Positions 35,347 through 46,855 of a stretch of 64,000 nt of DNA are shown piece by piece. Positions within the stretch are counted from its first letter, which is position 1. The number at the start of each line of letters is the position of its first letter. The position numbers and the translations under genes are program-made. Below the pieces are notes generated by a model. It saw nothing but the letters and a program-made list of their open reading frames with translations, was not told where the DNA came from and did no database searches. This DNA is from Saccharum officinarum (Eukaryota; Streptophyta; Magnoliopsida; Poales; Poaceae), in the NCBI GenBank assembly GCA_020631735.1, contig CM036209.1, positions 124,001 to 188,000 on the forward strand, read 5' to 3'.

Positions 35347-36917
35347 TGAAAACATCTAGGCCCCGGTGTTGGTTTCGGCAATTAATGACAACACATAATT
35401 ACCATGACTAACGTGTGTTTTGCAGAAACGTTGGTAAGTTAGGTCATGGAGATGATAACTGCTTTGGGCAATATGGTATTCATGTCCCTTGATGGAAATC
35501 GTTTTGGTTTTCAAAGGATCAACGATAAGATTAAGGACGGTTAGTTCCGGATGTCAAGGTGTTGAGATACATCTGGAATAGTCGTTAGGATCTTTGTTTC
35601 TTCCTTTGACCGTACTATGAAGAGGGGCATGAGCGAGTAGCTTGATCTAGGTGAGTCTTGTGTTTAGGTGTGTTGCACACTTGTCAAACTTAGCACTAGG
35701 TAGCTCGAGAAAAGCTCAGAGTTCAGTTAGAAGCAACTTGGTTCAAGTTGCATCGCATTTAGAAGACGTTTGAGCTGTTTACCTATGACCGAACGCGGTC
35801 CTGGTCATGACCGGACGCGTCCGGTCAGTACTAAATCTTCACTGCGTTTTCAGCTGACTGACCGGACGCGGTCCTTGAGAGGACCAGACGCGATGGTCAG
35901 TCTGACACGTGTTCCAGAGGGTAAACAGAGTAATCGGACGTGACTGTGAAATGATAGGCGCATCCGGTCATGTTCTAGTAAGGTCCCGTGGTGACCTGAC
36001 GTGTCCGGTCACCTATGATCGGACGCGGTCATGCGTCAGGTCAATTTTCCAGAGAGCTCTTGCATGATCAGACGCGTGCGATCATCCTTGATCGGCGCGT
36101 CCAGTCATCTCAGACCGGCGCGTCCGGTCATCACAGATCGGCGCGTCCGGTCACTCAGCACAGGTTTCCGTTATTCGATCGTTACACCTGACCGGCGCGT
36201 CCGGTCAGTGCGTGTCTGGCTGTTTCGAAAGGTAACGGTTGGATTTATTTCAGAGGTCTATAAATACACCCCCTCCACCTCTTTTAGAGGTCTCTTGCTC
36301 ATTTGTTCAGTTGAGAAACACCTTAAAGTTTGAGAATCCTCTCTAGTGACAAAAGTCTAGCAAGTGTGCATCCATCTTCTCATTAGGCTTGTTGTAGTCA
36401 AGTGAGAGTTCTAGCTTGTTACTCTTGGTGATCGTCATCACCTAGACGGTTTGGTGGTGATTGGGAGTTTGGTGATCATCCGACGAGATTGTGGGTGACC
36501 CAACTCAAGTTGTGAGTGGTTTTGGGTGATTCGCCGCGACGGAGTGTCGAAGAATCAACCCGTAGAGAGCACTTGATCCTTGCGCGGATCAAGGGGGAGC
36601 TACACCCTTACGCGGGTGCTCCAACGAGGACTAGTGGGGAGTGGCGACTCTCCGATACCTCGGCAAAACATCACCGTGTTCCTATTCCCTACTTTCAAGC
36701 ATTTACTTTCTTGCATTACTTTCATTGCTTGTTTACTTTCCTAGAATTGCCTTGCTAGTCTAGGATTGGAACTTAGGGTGCAAAACTTTTATCGGTAGAA
36801 TCACAAGGAACACAAGTAGGCACTAGGGGTGAAGTTTGGCTTATAGGATTTAATTCTTGCAATTAATTTTTAGAAAAGCCCAATTCACCCCCCCTCTTGG
36901 GTATCTTGATCCTTTCA
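35347..36917 (+). repeat. Sirevirus LTR B, flanked by internal sequence on both sides
   Basis: 1571 bp, from TGAAAACATC to CTTTCA, clearly diverged from the LTRs of A and C. A palindrome array (35788-36212) is followed by TATAAATAC at 36259-36267. On its left are env-like sequence and polypurine tract, on its right a primer binding site (TTAGTATTGGAGCC) and gag. It is therefore at once a 3' LTR and a 5' LTR. Confidence 0.9.
35788..36212. repeat. CG-rich palindrome array in LTR B (eroded)
   Basis: The same family of units as in A and C, with more substitutions: GACCGGACGCGTCCGGTC remains once near 35810, others read ATCGGACGTGAC, GATCAGACGCG or GGCGCGTCCAGTC. Many changes are C to T or G to A, as expected from deamination of methylated cytosine. 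Confidence 0.8.
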
Positions 36918-36970
36918 ATTAGTATTGGAGCCTTGTTGTTCTTAATTTAGGCTTTACCGCCAAGAGCAAG

Positions 36971-38709
36971 ATGTCTAATGGGGAAGGACCACCTCCCACA
37001 TTTGAGAGAGACGATTTTCCATATTGGAAAATTTGTATGGAGGCGTACCTCAAAGCCATAGATGTTGGGTGCTTTAGAGCCACAACCGAAGGGCTTCCTC
37101 CTATAAGGGATCCCGCTAACCCAAGTGGTGACGAGGAGAAATACGACCGGTGAAATGCAAAAGCAAAAATACAATCTACCGGGCACTAGGCAAAGATATT
37201 TTCAATCGTATGCGAAATGCCAAAAATGCTCACGAATTGTGGGAAAATCTTTGTGCTCTCCATGAGGGAACTAAGAGTGAGCGTGAGGAACGCTATCATA
37301 TTGCTTTAAAGAAAATCAATTCTTTTGATATGCTTCCTAAAGAAAGTGCTAACGACATGTACACTCGTTTGAATGTTCTTGTAGAAGATCTAAATGCTCT
37401 TGGACTCACTAAAATGAGTCAATCGGATGTTGCAAGGAGGATCTTAAGTGTTCTTCCCGTTGAAAAGTATGGACACATTGTCATCGTACTTCACCAAAGT
37501 GATCTCTCCACCGCAACACCAACTCAAGTATTAGGGAAGATCAACGCACATGAGATGTACATGCACGTCACTCCGGAAGAGGGCTCATCATCTTCCAAGA
37601 AAAAAGACTTGGCCTTCAAAGCTAGTCATAAAAAGAAAAAGAAGAAGGCCCAAGCCATGATTGTGCAAGAAAGCTCTAGTGAAAGTGACATGATGATGAA
37701 ATCACTTGCACTCATGGTAAGGAAGACACCAAGATGCTAAAGAAGCTCAACAAGAGTGGCATCAAGTTCGATGGCATGAAGAAGAAATTCTTCACAAGTA
37801 GCAAAAGGAAGCCAATCTCCAAAATGGATTGCTTCAATTGTGAAGAACTTGGCATCTAGCTCCACCAATGCCCAAAGCCTCCAAAAGACAAGTACAAGAA
37901 CAAGTACAAGGGCAAGAAAGATGATTCAAGTGATGAAGAAGATGACAAAAGAAAGAACAAACCATACAAGAAGAAAGATGGCAAAAAAGAGAATTCTACA
38001 AGAAGAAGAAGGAGGCAAGGCCTATATTGTTGGTGATTGGCTCACCGACATTGAATCATCATGTGAGTCCTCCGGCGATGAAAGTGACAATGAAAGAGAA
38101 GAAGATCGCCGCACTTGTGATTGGGTCCATCATCATCTTCACCGACATCTTCATCACCATCTTCACCGCCATCCTTCACCATCATCTTCTACTACTCATC
38201 TATGCCTTATGGCAAAGGGTGATCGAAAGGTACAAAATAGTGATAGTGATGATGATGATAGTGATAGTGATGATGAATATGATGCTCCCTCTTATGATGA
38301 ACTAGTAAAATTGTTAAATAAATATTCTAAAATCATAAGGAGGACTAGAAATGAAAAAATGATGAGCTTCAACATGAAAATGAATCACTCTCATCTAAGC
38401 TTGAAAGTGCACATAATGCTAGGGATGAGCTCATAGATCAACATGAAACTATGTCTTTTTCTCTCTCTCAAAGAGCTTAAAACTTTAACAAAGAGCTTAG
38501 AGATAGACATGATAAGATTTGAGAAGAAGCATGGTGAACTCATCACTCTAGGCTAAAACTTGCTAAAAGAAGAATACACCGCCTTAAAATGATTATGATA
38601 CTCTTATTGTTTGCTAATGAGCTTGCTCTTGAGACACATGATGCTACTAACCAATTGTTAAGATTGATATAGCTACATCATGTGATGACTTGATTGTGAG
38701 AACTTTGAG
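36971..38709 (+). pseudogene. Sirevirus gag remnant, copy B, cut by gap
   Basis: Starts at the conserved ATG (MSNGEGPPPTFERDDF). A TGA at 37151-37153 replaces the same Trp codon as in element A. The frame then runs on to about 37690, where it shifts. The first knuckle survives only in part (CFNCEELGI). The Lys-rich, Asp/Ser-rich and coiled-coil parts follow in changing frames until the N block. Pol of this copy is not visible and may be in the gap. Confidence 0.85.
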
Positions 38710-38809
38710 NNNNNNNNNNNNNNNNNNNNNNNNNNNNNNNNNNNNNNNNNNNNNNNNNNNNNNNNNNNNNNNNNNNNNNNNNNNNNNNNNNNNNNNNNNN
38801 NNNNNNNNN
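38710..38809. other. Assembly gap (100 N)
   Basis: Exactly 100 N. The base right after the gap is the first base of the 5' LTR of element C, so the join lies at a repeat edge and its true length is unknown. Confidence 0.99.
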
Positions 38810-40411
38810 TGAAAGCATCTAGGCCCCGAGGTTGGTTTCGGCAATTGATGACAACGCTTTATTACCATGACTAACGTGTGTTTTGCAGAAACTTTGGTAA
38901 GTTAGGTCATGGAGGTTTTAACTGCTTTGGGCACCATGGTATTCATGCCCTTGATGGAAATCGTTTCGGTTTTCAAAAGAGTGACGTCAAGATTAAGGAC
39001 GGTTAGTTCCGGATGTCGAGGTGTTGAGAGACATTTGGAATAGTCGTTAGGATCTTCGTTTTTCTCTTTTGGCCGTACTATAAAGGGGGGCATGAGCGGG
39101 TAGCTTGACCTAGCGAGTCCTATGTTTAGGTGTGGTGCACACTTGTTAAACTTGGCGCTAGGCAGCTCTAGATTAGCTCAAAGTTCAGTTGAAGCAACTT
39201 GGTTCAAGTTGTGACGCGTTTCGGAGAGTTTCGGGTTGTTTTCCCTTGACCGGACGCGGTCCTCGGCATGACCGGACGCGTCCGGTCAGTACAGTTCCGC
39301 GGCTAGGGTTTCAGCTCTGAACACCGGACGCGGTCCTCGCGAGGACCGGACGCGGTGGTCAGAAGTCAACACGTGTCACTTGAGGGAAACACCCGATCGG
39401 ACGCGACCTGGGTGTGATCGGCGCGTCCGGTCATAGTCCAGTAAGGTCCAGAGACGACCGGACGCGTCCGGTCATCACCGATCGGACGCGGTCGCGCGTC
39501 CGGTGCGAGTACAGTTGCTCCCTGCACGATCGGACGCGTCCGGTCACCCCTGACCGGTGCGTCCGGTCACTCAGTGGTTTTTTCGGTTTTCGACCGTTAC
39601 GAGCGACCGGCGCGTCCGGTCAGTATGACCGGCGCGTCCGGTCAGCTCGAGTTTTGCTGAGTCAGCAGGTAACGGTTCGTTTTGTCTGTGGGGTGTATAA
39701 ATACATCCCACCACCTCTTTTAGAGGTCTCTTGCTCATTTGATCAGCTGATAAACACCTTTGGAGTGCAAGGGAGTGCAAGAGCACTAGTGAGGATAGAG
39801 ATTTGAGAATCAAAGCTTGAGAGTTCCTCACTAGCGATTAGAGAGTAGCAAGTGTGCATCCACTTTCTCATTTGGGCTCGTAGTGGTCAAGTGAGAGTTC
39901 TAGCTTGTTACTCTTGGTGATCGCCATCACCTAGACGGCTTGGTGGTGATTGGGAGTTTGGTGATCATCCGGCGGAGCTTGTGGATGACCCAACTCATCT
40001 TGTGAGCGGTTGTGGGTGATTCACCGCGACGGAGTGTCAAAGAATCAACCCGTAGAGAGCACTTGATCCTTGCGCGGATCAAGGGGGAGCGACACCCTTG
40101 CGCGGGTGCTCCAACGAGGACTAGTGGGGAGTGGCGACTCTCCGATACCTCGGAAAAACATCGCCGTGTTCCTTGCCCCTTTACATTCAAGCATTTACAT
40201 TCTCGTATTTACTTTCATTGCTTGTTTACATTTCTAGACTTGCCATGCTAGACTAGGTTTGGAAACTAGGGTGCAAAACTTTGTATCGGTAGACTCTCTA
40301 GGAACACAAGTAGACACTAGGGGTGAATTCCGGCTTGTAGGATTTATTTCTTGCATTTAATTTTTAGAAAAGCCCAATTCACCCCCCCTCTTGGGCATCT
40401 TGATCCTTTCA
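38810..40411 (+). repeat. 5' LTR of element C
   Basis: 1602 bp, TGAAAG...CTTTCA, a direct repeat of 50608-52213. The TATA box TATAAATA is at 39696-39703, with the palindrome array at 39248-39646 immediately upstream. It is expected to drive the genomic transcript. Confidence 0.94.
39248..39646. repeat. CG-rich palindrome array in LTR (element C, 5' copy)
   Basis: Contains several perfect ACCGGACGCGTCCGGT sites and a larger palindrome at about 39330-39355 (GGTCCTCGCGAGGACC). It lies 50 bases upstream of the TATA box. Confidence 0.85.
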
Positions 40412-40427
40412 ATTGGTATTGGAGCCG
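40412..40427 (+). promoter_or_regulatory. Primer binding site of element C
   Basis: ATTGGTATTGGAGCC directly follows the LTR. It resembles TGGTATCAGAGC, the complement of plant initiator Met tRNA, with two mismatches. Confidence 0.8.
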
Positions 40428-40464
40428 TGTTGCTCTATTTTTAGGCTTTACCGCCTAGAGCAAG

Positions 40465-42808
40465 ATGTCTAATGGGGAAGGACCACCTCCCACTTTTGAG
40501 GGAGACGATTTTCCATATTGGAAAATTCGTATGGAGGCGTACCTCGAAGCCATAGATGTTGGGTGCCTTAGAGCCGCAACCGAAGGGCTTCCCCCCATAA
40601 GGGATCCCGCTAACCCAAGTGGTGACGAGGAGAAGTACGACCGGTGGAATGCAAAGGCCAAAAATGCACTCTACCGGGGTTTAGGCAAAGATATCTTCAA
40701 TCGCGTGCGTAATGCAAAGAACGCTCATGAATTGTGGGAAAATCTTTGTGCTCTCCATGAGGGAACTAAGAGTGAGCGTGAGGAACGCTATCACATAGCC
40801 TTAAAGAAAATTAATTCTTTTGAGATGCTTCCCAAAGAAAGTGCTAATGACATGTACACTCGCTTGAATGTTCTTGTAGAGGACCTCAATGCTCTTGGGC
40901 TCACCAAAATGAGCCAATCGGATGTTGCAAGGAAGATCTTGAGTGTGCTTCCCGTTGAGAAGTATGGACACATTGTCACCGTGCTTCACCAAAGTGATCT
41001 TTCCACCGCAACACCGACTCAAGTTTTAGGGAAAATCAATGCTCATGAGATGTACATGCATATCACTCCGGAAGAGGGCTCATCATCTTCCAAGAAGAAA
41101 GACTTGGCCTTCAAAGCTAGTCATGACAAGAAGAAGAAGGGCCAAGCCATGATGGTGCAAGAAAGCTCAAGTGAAAGTGATGTTGATGATGAATCACTTG
41201 CACTCATGGTGAGAAAGACCACCAAGATGCTAAAGAAGCTCAACAAGAGTGGCATCAAGTTCGATGGCAAGAAGAAGAAATTCTTCACAAGTAGCAAGAG
41301 AAAGCCAATCTCGGAGATGGATTGCTACAATTGTGGTGAACTTGGCCACTTAGCTCATCAATGCCCTAGACCACCAAAAGACAAGTACAAGAACAAGAAC
41401 AAGGGCAAGAAAAATGATTCAAGTGATGAAGAAGAAGAGAAGAAGAAGAACAAGCCATACAAGAAGAAGGATGGCAAGAAGAAGGAGTTCCACAAGAAGA
41501 AGAAGGGAGGAAAGGCATACATTGTTGGTGATTGGCTCACCGACATTGAATCATCTTGTGAGTCCTCCGAAGATGAGAGCGATGATGAAAAAGAGAAGGT
41601 TGCCGCATTTGTGATGGGGCCATCATCTTCACCAACATCTTCATCACCACCTTCACCGCCTCCTTCACCATCATCGTCCACTACTCACCTATGCCTTATG
41701 GCCAAGGGTGAACGAAAGGTACAAAACCATGATAGTGATGATGATGATGATAGTGATAGTGATGATGAATATGACTCACCTTCTTATGATGAACTTGTAA
41801 AATTGCTAAACAAATACACTAAAATCATAAGAAGGACTAGAAGTGAAAATGATGATCTCAAAATGAAAATGAATCACTCTCATCCAAGCTTGAAAATATT
41901 CAAAAGACTAGTGGTGAGCTTAGAGTTCAAAATGAAGTGATGTCTTCCACTCTCAAGGAGCTCAAAACCTCTAATAAAGAGCTTAAAGATCAACATGATA
42001 AACTTGAGAAGAAGCATGATGAGCTCATCACTAGACATAATTCTCTAAAGGACAAATACACCACATTAAAAATTGACTATGATAGTCTTGTGGTTGCTAA
42101 TGAACTTGCTCTTGAGACACATGATGCTACTAACTATGTTGTTAAGTGTGATATAGCTACATCATGTGATGACTTGATCATTGAAAGCATTGAGCAAGGT
42201 TCTAGTAGCAAAGGCAAGAGTGTGGTTGAGTCAAGCAACCATGATGATTATGCCAAGATTAAGAGTGAAAATGAGAAGCTTGCAAATGAGAACAAGAAGC
42301 TAAAAAGTTTGATGGCTCTTGAGAAGCAACCAACAAATGAGTCACTCATTGAAGAAAACAAAAAGCTCAAGCAAGAAAAAGAGCATCTCAAGACCGGCCT
42401 AAGCAAGTTCACAAGAGGCCAACATTTGCAAAGTGAGCTCCTCATGAACACCGTAATGAAGATGGATAGAAGTGGTATTGGGTACTTGGCAAATCAAGAG
42501 AAGAAAGCAAAAGCTCAACAACAACAAAGCAAGTCAAAGCCCAAGCCAAAGAGATGTGTTGAGTGTGGTCAAGAAGGTCATTTGCTCATGAATGCAAAAC
42601 TCCACCACCACAACCCTTGCCCAAGCATGCTAGACCTTTCGCTTTCAATGCTCATTATATGCTAAGAAAAGATTCAAATGGAAAGATGAAAGTCATGTTT
42701 TTGGGTCCCCCAAACAAGAATAGGCCAAAGAAAATATGGGTTGCCAAGTCACTAGTGGATAAAGTCAAGGGCCCCTCTCAAGTTTGGGTCCCTAAACAAA
42801 AAGCTTGA
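40465..42808 (+). pseudogene. Sirevirus gag, element C (two frame breaks)
   Basis: The first segment (491 residues) begins MSNGEGPPPTFEGDDF. It has the capsid-like helical part, the knuckle CYNCGELGHLAHQC at about residue 290, Lys-rich KKNKPYKKKDGKKK, and an acidic Ser/Asp tract. A one-base loss near 41870 shifts the frame; reading continues in the 41937 frame through a coiled coil (KELKTSNKELKDQHDKLEK). A one-base loss near 42580, inside the second knuckle (CVECGQEGH), shifts it again. The final segment ends KQKA at a TGA, 42806-42808, also present in element A. Both breaks are single-base losses and may be sequencing errors. Confidence 0.87.
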
Positions 42809-42822
42809 TCTCTTGTGTGTAG

Positions 42823-45800
42823 GTGAACTACAAGACCGGTGGATCTCATTGGGTTATTGATAGTGGTTGCACTCAACATATGACCGGTGATCCTCGTATG
42901 TTCACCACCATTGAAGAGAATGAAATATGTCAAGAGAAGATCACATTTGGGGATAATTCAAAGAGCAAAGTCAAGGGTATAGGCAAGATTGCAATATCAC
43001 ATGATCACTCACTCTCAAATGTGCTCTATGTTGCTTCATTGAGTTTCAACTTGTTATCCGTTGGGCAACTTTGTGACCTTGGCTTCCAATGCTTGTTCAC
43101 ACCAAATGAAGTGGAAGTTTCAAAGATAGATGACAAGCAAGTGATATTCAAAGGCTTTAGATACAACAATCTTTATCTTGTTGACTTCACCTCCGAAGAT
43201 GCAAATTTGATGACATGTTTGTTCACCAAGACCTCACTTGGTTGGCTTTGGCATAGGAGGCTTGCTCATGTTGGAATGAACACTCTCAACAAGCTATTGA
43301 AGAAAGAACTAGTGAGAGGATTGAAGGATGTGAAGTTTGAAAAGGACAAACCTTGTAGTGCATGTCAAGCGGGCAAACAAGTTGCAAACATTTAAGAGTG
43401 CTAGAACTTCTACACATGGATTTGTTTGGGCCTACAACATACAAGAGCTTGGGTGGTAATCTCTATTGTCTTGTGATAGTGGATGACTACTCAAGGTATA
43501 CATGGACTTTCTTCCTTCATGACAAATCCGAAGTGGCAAATTGCTTCAAGAAGTTTGCAAAGAGAGCTCAAAATGAATTTGAAGTCAAGATAAAGAAGAT
43601 TAGAAGTGACAATGGGAAAGAGTTTGACAACACCAACATTGAAGCTTATTGTGATGAAATTGGAATCAAGCATGAGGTCTCTTCAACCTACACTCCTCAA
43701 CAAAATGGTGTAGTTGAGAGAAAGAACCGAACATTGATCACCCTTGCAAGAACAATGCTAGATGAGTACAACACTCCGGAGAAGTTGTGGGCCGAGGCAA
43801 TCAACACCGCATGCTATGCTTCAAATCGCCTCTTCCTACAAAAGTTTCTTGGCAAGACCCCCTATGAGTTGCTTAATGGGAAGAAGCCCGACGTCTCTTT
43901 CTTCCGGGTGTTTGGTTGCAAATGTTACATCTACAAGAAGCGTCAACACCTAGGGAAGTTTCAAAGACGTTGTGATATTGGTTTTCTTGTTGGTTACTCA
44001 TCAAAGTCCAAAGCATATAGAGTATTTAACCATGCCACCGGTTTGGTTGAAGAAACATATGATGTGGAATTTGATGAATCTAACGGCTCCCAAGGAGCAA
44101 TTGAGAATTGTGATGATGTAGGTGATGAACCCTTGAGGGAGGCCATGAAGAACATGCCGGTGGGAGACATCAAGCCAAAAGATGATGATGACGATGTACA
44201 AATTTTTGATCCACCATCTTCATCACGTGTGCCTCAAGATGATGACAAGAATGAGAGAGTTGAAAATGAAGACACTTATGTCTCTCATGAACAAGCCGAG
44301 GCACAAACTCAAGATGTTGATGCTTCCCATCCACCTCCTCAAGTGGTTGATAGAAGAAACTCACCACTACTTCAAGCACATCCACAAGATCTCATCATAG
44401 GGAGTCCTACAAAGGGAGTAATGACTCGATCCCAAAAGCTAACTTCTTTTGTTGAACATCACTCTTTTGTCTCTTGCGTTGAACCTAAAAATGTAGAAGA
44501 AGCTCTTCAAGATCCGGATTGGGTGATTGCAATGCATGAAGAATTGAACAACTTCACCCGCAATCAAGTATGGACACTTGAAGAGCATCCCAAAGGTGCA
44601 AGAGTCATTGGAACCAAGTGGGTGTTCCGAAACAAGCAAGATGACCAAGGCATAGTGGTGAGGAACAAGGCAAGACTAGTTGCAAAGGGGTTCTCTCAAG
44701 TTGAAGGTCTTGATTTTGGAGAGACCTTTGCACCCGTTGCAAGACTTGAAGCCATTCGTATCCTCCTTGCATATGCATCACATCATGATATGAAACTATA
44801 TCAAATGGATGTGAAAAGTGCATTCTTAAATGGCTTTATAAATGAACTAGTCTATGTTAATCAACCTCCCGGGTTTGAAGACCCTAGATATCCTAATCAT
44901 GTTTATAGGTTGTCCAAGGCGTTATATGGGCTCAAGCAAGCCCCTAGAGCGTGGTATGAACGCCTCCGGGACTTCCTCATTGAGAAGGGCTTCACCATTG
45001 GGAAGGTCGACACCACACTATTCACCAAGAAGTTTAATGGGGAGATCTTCATTTGTCAAGTATATGTTGATGATATCATCTTCGGATCAACAAATGAAGA
45101 TTATTGCAAGGAATTTGGTGAATTGATGTCGAAGGAATTCGAGATGTCAATGATTGGTGAGCTCACATTCTTCCTTGGTTTTCAAGTAAAGCAAATGAGA
45201 GAAGGGATTTTCATCTCTCAAGAAAAGTATACCAAGGATCTTCTCAAAAGATTCAAGATGGAAGAATGCAAACCAATCAAGACCCCAATGCCATCAAATG
45301 GACATCTCGACCTAGATGAGGGAGGTAAACCGGTTGATCAAACTCTCTACCGTTCTATGATTGGTAGCTTGTTATACCTTACCGCATCTAGGCCCGATAT
45401 CATGTTTAGTGTGTGCATGTGTGCTCGCTTTCAAGCGTGCCCTAAAGAACCTCACCTAAGTGCCGTAAAAAGAATCCTAAGATATCTTAAGCTCACCCCA
45501 AGCATTGGTCTTTGGTATCCCAAAGGAGCTAGATTCCAACTAGTTGGCTATTCCGATTCGGACTATGCCGGTTGCAAAATTGATAGAAAAAGCACATCCG
45601 GAGGGTGCCATTTGCTTGGAAGATCTTTAGTATCTTGGTCATCTAAAAAGCAAAATAGTGTGGCTTTGTCCACCGCCGAGGCGGAATACATTGCCGCGGG
45701 GGCTTGTTGTGCACAAATATTATATATGAAACAAACCCTCCTAGACTATGGAATTGTTCTTGAAAAGGTGCCACTTTTATGTGATAATGAAAGTGCCGTT

Positions 45801-46052
45801 AAAATTGCTAACAATCCGGTTCAACACTCTCGCACCAAGCACATTGATATCCGCCATCACTTTCTAAGAGATCACGTTGCTAAAAATGACATATCACTAG
45901 AAGGTGTAAGAAGTGAAAATCAATTAGCGGATATCTTCACTAAACCTTTGGATGAGGCAACCTTTTGTAGGTTAAGAAGTGAACTCAATGTGCTTGATTC
46001 TAGTAACTTTAAAAAAATGAGCGTGTGTTGTCCCTTGCATTGCATTGTATAA
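42823..46052 (+). pseudogene. Sirevirus pol, element C: protease-integrase-RT-RNase H
   Basis: Opens at GTG (42823) right after TAG, in another frame than gag. The protease has DSGCTQHM; the HHCC finger is HRRLAHVGMNT...CSACQAGK. About 30 bases, present in element A, are missing at about 43396, so the frame changes before integrase. In the second segment (43362-46052) integrase shows D20, D83 and E119 (spacing 35, as in DD35E), then the acidic linker. RT follows with [25 protein letters not shown] and YVDD at residues 568-571, then RNase H with [10 protein letters not shown]. The end is extended a few codons beyond that of A. RT and RNase H are uninterrupted and could be functional if translated. 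Confidence 0.93.
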
Positions 46053-46517
46053 TATGTCATGTTTATTTTTATCGCAATGTCTCTAGGGCTTGGCTAACAC
46101 GATTACGATAACCCTTCTTTGGAGGAGTGAAAAAGCCTAACCGTGGATCAAACTTGACAAGCTTTCTAGTTTTACCTTCTTGTATTGCATTGCATATGCA
46201 TGGTTGTTGTTCTTGTCGTTTCTTTTCGGTTAAGCTTTGAGCAACCTCTGTGTTCGTCCATGGATAGAGAGAGCATTTTGACGCTCCTAAAGGTTCAAAA
46301 ACTCTATTGCGTGGCCATACGTTGCTCCTTGGGTGTTTATTGCCTATTTTCTTAAAAATAATACTAGCCTAAGGCAATCTATTTTGAAAAATTTGAGGGT
46401 TTGAGTGAGGTCTCTCATATCGTGTTCCAATTGGTGTTTATTTGTGTCTCTTTGAATTGGAACCTGATTGGGAGAAGTCGCGTCGTAGTTCGGAACAAAG
46501 AAGGGCGAAGAACAGTC
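46053..46517. other. Non-coding spacer after pol in element C
   Basis: Conserved with the same spacer in element A (about 11516-12003). No ORF, hairpin or regulatory site can be named. Confidence 0.6.
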
Positions 46518-46855
46518 ACCGGACGCTGCACCGGACGCTGCACCGGACGCAGTGATGCTTCACCACCGCGTCCTGTCCCGGCGTCCAGCAGCGTGTCTGG
46601 TCATCCAGAAGACCAACTCCAAATCTAGTGATCGAACGCTGCACCAGACGCGCCTCTGTTGACCACCGCGTCCGGTCCCGGTTACCACCACAGCGTCCGG
46701 TCATTCGTGATATATTCCCGAACTCCCAACGACCGGACTCTGACCGCGTCCGGTCAGTCCGCACCGGACGCGTCAGGTCACTCCAGGAGCTTACTGTAGT
46801 GTGACCGGACGCTGCACCACCGCGTCCGGTCATATCGACCACCGCGTCCGGTCAT
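46518..46855. repeat. CG-rich palindrome array upstream of env-like ORF (element C)
   Basis: Units GCACCGGACGCTG, CACCGCGTCCGGTC and ACCGGACGCGTC, in the word family of the LTR array but in a different order. It ends about 25 bases before a TATA-like CATAAAACGG. The LTR has the same order: array, AACGGTTCGTTTT, TATA box. Confidence 0.85.

Noticed and set aside
42790..42823. Classical -1 ribosomal frameshift between gag and pol
   Set aside because: The pol frame is closed by TAG right before its first codon, so the two frames do not overlap, and no clean slippery heptamer precedes the TGA.
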